NCBI GenBank assembly: GCA_050739495.1
Contig: JBOIBL010000053.1
Coordinates: forward strand, 1-21,752
From: DASSKW01 sp050739495
GTDB taxonomy: Bacteria > Pseudomonadota > Gammaproteobacteria > Natronospirales > REEB76
Length of the DNA stretch: 21,752 nt
Reading direction: 5' to 3'
Of this stretch, positions 14,861-21,752 are shown one piece after another. Each line of letters opens with the position of its first letter. The first letter of the stretch is position 1. Both the position numbers and the translations under genes were made by a program. Under the pieces are notes generated by a model. The model had not been told where the DNA came from. It was given only the letters and a program-made list of their open reading frames with translations, and did not search any database.

Positions 14861-16897
14861 TCATTGTGGTTCGGCCAATAATCCGCGGATGTGATCCAGG
14901 TAAAGCCGGCCATGCTGTTGACGTTCGGCATCGGTCACCGGACGGGTGGCATCGGACCACTCGAGGTCCGCTGCCGGTAGTTCCTTGAGGAACCGGCTGG
15001 GTTCACAGTCTTTATCTTCGCCGTATTTGCGACGCTTGCTCGCATAGCTCAGGCTCAGCGTGCGTTGCGCACGGGTGATACCAACATAGGCCAGGCGCCG
15101 TTCTTCATCCACGTTCTCGCCTTCCATGCTGTTGCGATGCGGCAGCAACTCCTCTTCCACGCCGACCAGGAACACATGCGGGAACTCGAGTCCCTTGGCA
15201 GCATGCAGCGTGGTCAGACTCACCGCATCCCCGGCATCTTCGTCCTGGTTGCGGTCCAGCATGTCCATCAACGCAAGCTGTGCCAGGGTATCCGCAAGAT
15301 TGCGTTCCGTGCCCGGCTCGCTGGCCGGGCGTGATAACCAACCGGTGAATTCATCCACGTTTTCCAGTTTCTTCTCGGCCGTTTTCGGATCGCGTGCATT
15401 GTCACGCAGCCAGTCGGCATAGCGGGTACGTTCCAGCAACTCCTGCATCACCGCTGCGGCAGGTTCGTGTTCCGCATGTTCCGCGATCCGTGACACCCAG
15501 GTGCCGAATTCATGCAGGCGTTCAACCGCGGGCATTGACAGATGCTCTCGCAATCCCGATTCGAAACAGGCCGCAAACAGACTGATACTGCGCTGACCGG
15601 CATACGCGCCGAGTTTCTCCAGTGTGGCGGCACCGATCTCGCGACGCGGCACGTTCACCACCCGCAGGAACGCGCTGTCGTCTTCCGGATTCACCAACAA
15701 GCGCAGATATCCGACCAGATCGCGCACTTCGGCGCGATCGAAAAACGAGGTGCCCCCGGACAGCCGGTATGGCACCCGGCGTTCACGCAAGGCACGTTCG
15801 AACAGACGTGACTGATGGTTACTGCGATACAGGATTGCGTAATCGCGATGGCGCTGTTTATTTTCCAGCTGATGCTGGATCAGTTCCGCGACCACGCGTT
15901 CGACTTCATGTTGTGCATCGTTGCAGGCCAGCACCCGGATCGGTTCGCCTTCGCCAAGCTCACTCCAGAGCTTCTTCTCGAACACATGCGGGTTGTTGCT
16001 GATCAGCGCATTGGCAACGCGCAGTATGCGGCGCGTGGAACGGTAATTCTGTTCCAGCTTGATCGCCTGCAGTGCCGGGAAATCCTGCTTGAGCAGCGAC
16101 AGGTTCTCGGGTTGTGCGCCGCGCCAGGAATAAATCGATTGATCGTCATCACCGACCACGGTAAATGCCGCGCGCGCCCCGGCCAGTAACTTGAGCAAGC
16201 GATACTGGGCGGCGTTGGTATCCTGATATTCATCGACCAGCAGATAACGCAACCGGTTCTGCCAGGCATCGTGGACGTCCGGAAACTGCTCCAGCAGACG
16301 CACCGGCCGTACGATCAGATCGTCGAAGTCCATCGCGTTGTAGGCTTTCAAATGCCGTTCATATTCCGCATACAATTGCGCCGAACGGCGTGCATGCGGA
16401 TCAGATTCTTCTGCCAGCACCTGTTCGGGTGATCTGAGTGCGCTCTTCCAGGCGGATATCTGCCACTGCGCCCGTTCCAGTACTTCAGCGCGCTCAGCCT
16501 TGTCGAGCTTCAGCAATTCGCGCATCAGGCCCAGACTGTCTTCGCTGTCGAATAACGTGAAGCCGCGTTTGTAACCGATGCGCGCGTGTTCCTGGCGCAG
16601 GATCTTGAGACCGAGTGTGTGGAAGGTCGAGACCGTCAGTCCGCGTGCCTGTTCCGCTTTCAGCAGTTTCGCCACGCGTTGCTTCATCTCGCGTGCCGCT
16701 TTGTTGGTGAAGGTCACCGCGGCGATGTGTTCCGCCGCGATCCCGCAGGTGCCGACCAGATAGGCGATCTTCTGGGTGATGACACGGGTCTTGCCGCTGC
16801 CGGCCCCCGCCAGCACCAGCAGCGGCCCATCTATATGAGTCACTGCCAGTCGTTGCGCGGAGTTCAGGGAGGCAAGGGAAGCGGAGGGGCGCGGCAT
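14861..16897 (-). CDS. rep: ATP-dependent DNA helicase Rep
   Basis: A superfamily 1A 3'-5' helicase that helps replication forks pass bound proteins. The 678 residues align end to end with E. coli Rep as I remember it. Visible motifs in order: Q-motif LNSAQRLAVT (11-20), Walker A AGAGSGKT (30-37), motif Ia HIAAVTFTNKAAREMKQRV, STFHTLGLKIL, motif II YLLVDEYQDTN (near 220), motif III FTVVGDDDQSIYSWRGA, motif IV IKLEQNYRS, the Rep-type RLSGGTSFFDRAEVRDL, motif V TLHAAKGLEFPHVFLVG and motif VI RRLAYVGITRA. These Rep-specific blocks separate it from UvrD. ATG 16897 puts the Q-motif at the usual distance from the start. It is intact and its base composition matches its neighbours. Confidence 0.96.
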   Translation of the reverse strand: MPRPSASLASLNSAQRLAVTHIDGPLLVLAGAGSGKTRVITQKIAYLVGTCGIAAEHIAAVTFTNKAAREMKQRVAKLLKAEQARGLTVSTFHTLGLKILRQEHARIGYKRGFTLFDSEDSLGLMRELLKLDKAERAEVLERAQWQISAWKSALRSPEQVLAEESDPHARRSAQLYAEYERHLKAYNAMDFDDLIVRPVRLLEQFPDVHDAWQNRLRYLLVDEYQDTNAAQYRLLKLLAGARAAFTVVGDDDQSIYSWRGAQPENLSLLKQDFPALQAIKLEQNYRSTRRILRVANALISNNPHVFEKKLWSELGEGEPIRVLACNDAQHEVERVVAELIQHQLENKQRHRDYAILYRSNHQSRLFERALRERRVPYRLSGGTSFFDRAEVRDLVGYLRLLVNPEDDSAFLRVVNVPRREIGAATLEKLGAYAGQRSISLFAACFESGLREHLSMPAVERLHEFGTWVSRIAEHAEHEPAAAVMQELLERTRYADWLRDNARDPKTAEKKLENVDEFTGWLSRPASEPGTERNLADTLAQLALMDMLDRNQDEDAGDAVSLTTLHAAKGLEFPHVFLVGVEEELLPHRNSMEGENVDEERRLAYVGITRAQRTLSLSYASKRRKYGEDKDCEPSRFLKELPAADLEWSDATRPVTDAERQQHGRLYLDHIRGLLAEPQ

Positions 16898-16990
16898 GGG
16901 CGCTATTGTAGCGATATGACGGACGCTGAACAGTCTTGATTTTTCGTGGCCGACCGCCGATTGAATCTCGAATAACGGGTTCTGTATTAC

Positions 16991-17592
16991 TCAGACAGTT
17001 TGCCGATCCAATACCCGGTAACCGATCGCTTCTGCGATGTGCGCATCAGCAATCACTTCGCTGTCGGCGAGGTCTGCTATGGTGCGTGCGACCTTGAGTA
17101 CCCGGTGGTAACCGCGTGCCGACAAACCGAGTTGTTCCATGGCGCGTTCCAGCAGACGGTGACTGCCGTCGCCGAGGACGCAATCCCGGTTCACTTCACG
17201 CGTGGCAAGCCGTGCATTGGCTTTACCGCCGCGGGCAATCTGGCGCTGACGTGCGTTGATCACGCGCTCTGCAACCTCGCGACTGGCTTCACCATCGGGT
17301 GCACTCCCGGGACGCAGTACGTCGTGCGCCAGACGCGGGACTTCGACGTGCAGATCGATGCGATCCAGCAGCGGCCCCGATACGCGGGCCCGGTAACGCT
17401 GAATCTGATCGCTGGTGCAGTGACAGCGTCCGGAGGAATCGCCGAGATAACCGCAAGGGCAGGGATTCATCGCCGCGATCAACTGGAAGCGCGCCGGAAA
17501 TTCCGCCTGACGTGCCGCGCGCGAGACCACGATGCTGCCGCTCTCGAGCGGCTCGCGCAGGACTTCCAAGGCATGACGATCGAACTCCGGCA
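16991..17592 (-). pseudogene. comM: comM/yifB (Mg-chelatase-like AAA+), truncated: N-terminal 60% missing
   Basis: The C-terminal 200 residues of ComM (YifB), a hexameric helicase that aids branch migration in natural transformation; the full protein is about 500 residues. Present are the segment directly after Walker B (PEFDRHALEVLREPLESG), the CPCGYLGD and CHCTSDQIQRYRARVSGPLLDRIDLHVEVP region with its cysteines, and the C-terminal Mg-chelatase helical domain (LGLSARGYHRVLKVARTIADL). Walker A and the Walker B aspartate/glutamate are gone. Homology stops abruptly at 17592, where family members have FLDEL before PEF. The ATG at 17591-17593 is formed by the junction. A short protein from it would lack ATP binding, so I call it a broken gene. 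The missing 5' part may lie beyond the right edge of an insertion. Confidence 0.92.
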
Positions 17593-17603
17593 TTTAACTG
17601 TTT

Positions 17604-17651
17604 ACCACTATGTGGCCAATTTTATTATCCAAAACTTCTCAATATAGTGGT
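17604..17651. repeat. Inverted repeat ACCACTAT...ATAGTGGT near the comM breakpoint
   Basis: ACCACTAT (17604-17611) and ATAGTGGT (17644-17651) flank a 32-bp AT-rich spacer, only 12 bp from the end of comM homology. A second ...GTGGCC copy follows each arm loosely (17612-17617; 17672-17675). Transposase-binding repeats at element ends look like this, but the match is short. Confidence 0.4.
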
Positions 17652-17747
17652 TCCGAGTCCTGGTGGCCCACGAGCAGGCCTATTCCCGCTGATCTGCCTG
17701 GAGTTGTTGTTGCTGATAGAAAGAGCGCCTCCGAAGAAGCGCTCCAA

Positions 17748-17785
17748 AATGTCGGCGGCAAAGGGAGTAAACCGCCGCCGACATT
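17748..17785. repeat. Perfect 12-bp inverted repeat, hairpin-forming
   Basis: AATGTCGGCGGC (17748-17759) and GCCGCCGACATT (17774-17785) are perfect inverted copies around a 14-bp loop. On the minus strand it lies about 120 bp after the stop of the small exported gene, where a terminator would be expected, but no T-run follows. A mobile-element or REP-type palindrome is equally possible. Confidence 0.6.
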
Positions 17786-17908
17786 GATCCAGCCCGTCGG
17801 GGAAGACCGGCGTGATCAAACAGTGCCGTAGGGAAACCGGCACCGCATCGGCGCATAGGGTTTTGACATGCGCCCATGTCCAGCAGGCAACGTAACAAAG
17901 TGGCCCTA

Positions 17909-18478
17909 TTACTGCACCCCAAAGCCATGATTGCCAGCCAACAGATACATTGTCGGCTGCTTCTTATGATCCTTCGACAATTCTTCGCCATTAACACCCT
18001 CAAACGCCAATAGTCCATATGTAGGCGAATAAGTGAAGAACGTCGAACTTATACTGCCGTTGGAATCTTTTTCAAGAGATACTATAACCATTATTTTTAA
18101 TATTCTACCAAAAAACTGCAGATTTCTAAGTGGAGCAACAACTTCGTATTTTTCTCCATTTATAATCCATTCTTTTGTATTTTTATTGATCACTTTTGGC
18201 ACCGCGAATTTCAACGCTGGTGAACTAACACAATAAAATTGTGACTTTTTATCGCAGAACTTCGCTTGAAGACCAATATCACCCAACATGACGATGGATT
18301 CTTTTCTTCTAACCGCAATGCGTCCTCCACCAATACTGGAATACACATATGTCGGTCCGAATTCAACGGCTGCTTCTTTACCCGTCAGAACTCTCACATT
18401 GCCTTCATTCGCACGCGCTCGTACCAGAAAACAACCTATCGTCATAATTGCAACAGCAACCATAGTTTTAGTTTTCAT
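17909..18478 (-). CDS. Small exported protein, candidate immunity protein for the RHS tip
   Basis: An unrecognised protein of 189 residues. It starts with a signal peptide (MKTKTMVAVAIMTIGCFLV, likely cut after ARA near residue 23; the cysteine at 16 makes a lipoprotein a weak alternative). The mature part is predicted beta-rich (YVYSSIGGGRIAVRRKES; VINGEKYEVVAPL-like strands) and has one cysteine pair (KFCDKKSQFYC). The ATG has GAGAGGT 6 bases upstream and begins only 12 bp after the RHS stop, so the two genes are co-transcribed. The gene is clearly AT-rich compared with the rest of the window and uses AT-ending codons. Gene order, size, composition and periplasmic targeting fit a polymorphic-toxin immunity protein. 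Its identity rests on context alone. Confidence 0.6.
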   Translation of the reverse strand: MKTKTMVAVAIMTIGCFLVRARANEGNVRVLTGKEAAVEFGPTYVYSSIGGGRIAVRRKESIVMLGDIGLQAKFCDKKSQFYCVSSPALKFAVPKVINKNTKEWIINGEKYEVVAPLRNLQFFGRILKIMVIVSLEKDSNGSISSTFFTYSPTYGLLAFEGVNGEELSKDHKKQPTMYLLAGNHGFGVQ

Positions 18479-18490
18479 AAATACCTCTCT

Positions 18491-21400
18491 TTAATTAGGA
18501 GGTGGATTCATAATATACGCGCCTTCCATAGCTCTACCAAATGCATTTGCATCATTTTCCCACGGAAGCGCATCATGACATGATGCATCATTCTCACAAT
18601 TCTGTAACTGCCTGGATGACCAACTTGTATGATCCAACCATCGTTTTCCGATGTTTTGGTTGTACGTTGTTGAATGTTCAAATTCATGCCCTATCAACAT
18701 CATCATCCCAACCGCTCCCGTTTGAGGATCTGATAATTCACGTGTAATACCCTGGGCTATTGCCGCATCTAGGTAAATACTGATTTGACCAGCACTATAA
18801 TCGCCTATAGTGCACCCTGTGTTACTGGCACATGTGCTAGCGTTTTGTCCTGATGCAAAATCGCGAATAAGATTGAGTTTTATACGTTCGACGCTACGTG
18901 GATCAATGTCTTTCCTATCAGGAAACATCCTTTTATAGAACGCCAGTGCACGAGGCAAATCTTTAACGGTTTTGTTAATTAAGGAAATTTCCCGATCTTC
19001 AGCAGCTTTTTTCTTAGCCGCTGACGCGAACGGATCATTGTTTTTGGTTAGCGTATTTGGAGCTCCAATCGTTTCTTGATTTTTGACGTTCTGCTCATTT
19101 GCAAGCGCTGACCCTGCGGATTGATTGCCATTGGTATTACCGTTGCTACCTATCGCAACTTCCGCTTCACCGCTCTTGCTGAACACCACCGACGCACTGC
19201 TACCATACGCCGCTTTGACTGCTGAGCTGGCCTGACTGTATGCCTTGTCGAAGGCGGAAAGCTTGGCCGGTGCCAGGCGATCCATCGTGCCACTGTCGTT
19301 ATGGCCTTGATATACGCGTCCACTGTCAGGACAGTTATCAGTAGCGCTGCCAGTGTCACATGCCGTATAACCACTCGGGTCAGTCATGCTTAATGGGTTG
19401 TTGAGCACATAACTGTACGGATTCAGACTCTGCGTGTTGCTGGGAAACTGGAACACCGGATCGACCGACAGGAACCGTCCGAGATTTTGATCATAGATTC
19501 TGCCTCCAAAATGTTGCAAGCCGACGTTGTCGAGCATCTCCTGGTTCGTGAACCCATGATGGGTGATATCTCGGTCGGCCGAGACGGTGGCGCTCGCCGG
19601 CGCGCCACTCCAGGTGGTTGCCTCTCTGCGTTTGCCAAACGCGCCAAAGCTCCAGCCCGTGCCGCTGACGGTCGCGCCGGTGCTGTCGGTCACTACGTCC
19701 ACGCTACCGAGATGATCGGTCAGGATGTAAGTCATCTGATCGTGACTAACGTCGGTGCTGACGATAAACTCGCCGACATCTTTTCCGTAGGCGCTGAGCC
19801 GCTGGCGGTAATCGGTGATCCCGTTACGGGTCACGATCTCCATGTCGCCGATATAGACCGTGGTTTCGGTTGTGCCACTCACGTTCGCGTTCTGGTAATA
19901 CCGGTGTTTATCGGGGGCATAACTGAATGTGCTGCTGTTGTTCGCATCCTGCATGATCTGCGTCGGCAGATTGTCGGGGTTCCAGGTGATCGCCGTACCG
20001 TTACGATCCGTCATGTTGCCGTCGGCATCGTATTGATAGGTCCCCGGTTGTACGCCCGCAATGCTGGTCACAGCGTGGGGGCCAGCCGTGCCGCCATAGG
20101 TGTACGTTCCGGTATCCGACTTGCTGGTGATATTGCCGATGGCGTCATAGGCGTAGCCGGTACTGCTGTTCCCGCTGCCATTGGTGAGTACCGCCCCCGT
20201 CAACCGGTTAAGCGTGTCGTAGCTGAAGCTCTCATTCAGGCCGCGGTTGCCGTCGTTTCGGTTGCTCAGGTTGCCTAACGGTTCCCACACGTAGCTCAGG
20301 TTCTGAATGCCGCTGCCGCCGCTCTTGCCGCTTTGGATCGTGGTCAGATACCCGGACGCCGGATCGTAGGTGCGCGTGCTTTGGATGCCGTTGCCGAAGA
20401 CCTCCGCCTGCACCTGCCCACGAGCGCTCAACGCTGGCACGGCGGCGTTACTGTCCAACTGCCAGTACACTTCGCTGGTGTCCCGCGCATTCTCGATTTG
20501 CTTCAGGTAGCCCGTGCTGGTGTATTCATACTGCACGATGAATTGCGCCATGTTCGTGGTCACCGACGCGGGTTCGATTCGGGCATCGGCGTAGTACTGA
20601 TATACCGACGGAGCAAATGTGAAGGACGGCTCGTTGGCAGCGCCGCCCGAGGATTGGGCAGAGTTGATGCTTGCCGGTATCGCTGAAACAGGCGTTGCCT
20701 CCATCGCAGTACCGGCAGGCACACTGATCGCCTTGCCTGCTCGCGCAATAGCGTCAGCGTGCATGGGCGATCTATTTGCCATCGCCAGCGGCCCGCCACT
20801 GGCCGGTGGTGGTGGCGTATCTGTTCCAGTACTCGCGTTACCGCTGTCTGCCGCTGCTGGGTTAGCTGCATTGGGGTCGGCGGGCGGAGCTGCATTATCC
20901 GTGGCGGCAGGTGGCAAAGTAGTCGCCGCCGGCACGGATATCGTGCCGGTCGCGGGTGTCCCCTGGGTGCTTTGCGTGGACACTGTGGGTGAACAATACT
21001 TGCACCCACTGGTACTGCCTGCCAGGTCGTAGCTGACAGTTTTGGCGCTGCTGGCACTGCCACAACCTGGCGCGTTACATGCCTTGACGTAATAGCTCGC
21101 GGCAGCCTTCATCGTACCAATTGTGTCGGTATGTGTGCTGGCGCTGCCGCTATAGATAACCGTGTAGGCACCCCAGACACTGGTGGTACGCGATTGATAA
21201 GCACCGTATAGCTGGAAGCTGGTTGCTCCACTCGGTATGGTCCAGGACAGGAAAACAGACCCATCGCTGGTACTGGCCGGAGCGGAGAGAGTCGGCGCGG
21301 CCGGATTCACGTAGGTTACCGTCAACGTGTTGCCCGCTCCGGAACAGCCTGCCTGATCACAGGCTGAGACGTAATAGTGGGCATATTTCTGGTCCCCGGT

Positions 21401-21752
21401 AAGCGACTGGCTCGAACTCCGGCCACTACCCGAATACATGACTGTATAGCTTCCCCACGCGCCAGCAGACAGCGAATAATATTGCGCATACAGCTTGTAG
21501 CTGGTGGCGTTGGCAGGTGCGCTCCAGCTTAAAGCAACACTGCCGTTCAGGGTACTTGAGGGGCCTGACAGACTGGGCGCTGCCGGCGGAGGAATGATAT
21601 TCACCGTGATGTCGTTAGATGCGATAGTGTCCTCACCGCAAGATCGGTCATTGCAGGCAAAAACATGTCCTGCATACACGCCATCCGCCAATTTCCCCGC
21701 CGAAATGGAACAGGATCTGTCAGAGGGCGCGCCGCCACAGCTTGCGTAAATC
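18491..21752 (-). CDS. RHS/YD-repeat protein with HExxH metallopeptidase-like C-terminal tip (partial, N-terminus beyond window)
   Basis: The frame is open to the right edge, so the true start is outside; at least 1,086 residues are visible. From the N-terminal side: a Cys-containing beta segment; two fibronectin-III-like repeats (about 21320-21590 and 21030-21310), each with GSVxLSWxxPxxATSxxLY and ending in a YYVxACxxxGC motif; an Ala/Pro/Thr-rich linker (about 20650-21000); YD repeats of the RHS shell (about 19500-20580, e.g. YAYDAIGNITSKSDTGTYTY); and the RHS core end GGRIYDQNLGRFLSVDP ... NPLSMTDPSGY (19366-19500). The 291-residue tip after it holds HEFEH (18674-18688) and, 38 residues on, ENDANAFG (18536-18559), a gluzincin-like zinc signature, plus six cysteines. 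RHS shells enclose and release such tips as toxins. The tip's target is unknown. Confidence 0.88.
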   Translation of the reverse strand, partial: IYASCGGAPSDRSCSISAGKLADGVYAGHVFACNDRSCGEDTIASNDITVNIIPPPAAPSLSGPSSTLNGSVALSWSAPANATSYKLYAQYYSLSAGAWGSYTVMYSGSGRSSSQSLTGDQKYAHYYVSACDQAGCSGAGNTLTVTYVNPAAPTLSAPASTSDGSVFLSWTIPSGATSFQLYGAYQSRTTSVWGAYTVIYSGSASTHTDTIGTMKAAASYYVKACNAPGCGSASSAKTVSYDLAGSTSGCKYCSPTVSTQSTQGTPATGTISVPAATTLPPAATDNAAPPADPNAANPAAADSGNASTGTDTPPPPASGGPLAMANRSPMHADAIARAGKAISVPAGTAMEATPVSAIPASINSAQSSGGAANEPSFTFAPSVYQYYADARIEPASVTTNMAQFIVQYEYTSTGYLKQIENARDTSEVYWQLDSNAAVPALSARGQVQAEVFGNGIQSTRTYDPASGYLTTIQSGKSGGSGIQNLSYVWEPLGNLSNRNDGNRGLNESFSYDTLNRLTGAVLTNGSGNSSTGYAYDAIGNITSKSDTGTYTYGGTAGPHAVTSIAGVQPGTYQYDADGNMTDRNGTAITWNPDNLPTQIMQDANNSSTFSYAPDKHRYYQNANVSGTTETTVYIGDMEIVTRNGITDYRQRLSAYGKDVGEFIVSTDVSHDQMTYILTDHLGSVDVVTDSTGATVSGTGWSFGAFGKRREATTWSGAPASATVSADRDITHHGFTNQEMLDNVGLQHFGGRIYDQNLGRFLSVDPVFQFPSNTQSLNPYSYVLNNPLSMTDPSGYTACDTGSATDNCPDSGRVYQGHNDSGTMDRLAPAKLSAFDKAYSQASSAVKAAYGSSASVVFSKSGEAEVAIGSNGNTNGNQSAGSALANEQNVKNQETIGAPNTLTKNNDPFASAAKKKAAEDREISLINKTVKDLPRALAFYKRMFPDRKDIDPRSVERIKLNLIRDFASGQNASTCASNTGCTIGDYSAGQISIYLDAAIAQGITRELSDPQTGAVGMMMLIGHEFEHSTTYNQNIGKRWLDHTSWSSRQLQNCENDASCHDALPWENDANAFGRAMEGAYIMNPPPN

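Larger units (their letters stand above)
17593..17908. other. Junction segment between broken comM and the RHS unit; no gene seen
   Basis: About 315 bp without a convincing reading frame. It begins exactly where comM homology ends, with an AT-rich stretch after TTTAAC. It holds two inverted repeats: an 8-bp one (17604-17611 / 17644-17651) and a 12-bp one (17748-17759 / 17774-17785). It may be a mobile-element end or the scar of one, but I see no transposase and no certain terminal repeat. Confidence 0.5.

Noticed and set aside
17610..17843. Short reading frames on both strands as a possible transposase remnant
   Set aside because: No transposase motif is visible, and the frames run through the 12-bp palindrome. 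An IS21-like origin was considered but could not be supported by eye.
19487..20278. A 263-residue plus-strand reading frame
   Set aside because: It is antisense to the YD repeats of the RHS gene and is produced by their repetitive codon pattern.
1..21752. CRISPR arrays, rRNA genes, integrases, origin-like iteron clusters
   Set aside because: I looked for regularly spaced direct repeats, rRNA-like sequence and recombinase motifs and found none.

Overview
The window looks like a chromosomal segment of a GC-rich gammaproteobacterium. The Rep helicase, cytochrome c5 and type VI secretion proteins are of gammaproteobacterial type. I cannot name the genus; a relative of the Xanthomonadales/Nevskiales is a guess.

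Positions 1-5745 (minus strand) hold one block of a type VI secretion system (T6SS), in the order tssA, tssB, tssC, tssH (clpV). It encodes the baseplate/cap protein, the two contractile sheath subunits and the ATPase that recycles the sheath. tssH runs off the left edge. Divergent from tssA, across about 490 bp of structured non-coding DNA, is an FHA-domain protein whose N-terminal half resembles a degenerate class III nucleotide cyclase domain. It is a plausible T6SS regulator.

Positions 7309-12820 hold a periplasmic DsbG-like thiol-disulfide protein (minus) and, divergent from it, a tightly overlapping four-gene operon for a MacAB-TolC-like tripartite ABC exporter. Next comes a separately promoted exported protein with a central membrane segment and an eight-cysteine C-terminal module. 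A strong bidirectional terminator then merges into the 3' end of a tRNA-Arg(CCG) gene.

Positions 14144-17592 are housekeeping: a membrane-anchored cytochrome c5 (plus), the Rep helicase (minus), and the C-terminal 40% of comM/yifB. comM is cut cleanly next to its Walker B motif.

Everything to the right of that break looks like acquired DNA. There is a junction segment with two inverted repeats, an AT-rich gene for a small exported protein, and a large YD-repeat (RHS) gene that runs off the right edge. The RHS protein has fibronectin-III-like repeats near its N-terminal side and a variable, AT-rich C-terminal tip with an HExxH...E zinc-peptidase signature. Tip and small exported gene lie 12 bp apart in one transcription unit, so they are best read as a candidate metallopeptidase toxin and periplasmic immunity pair. 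This is the most interesting part of the window.
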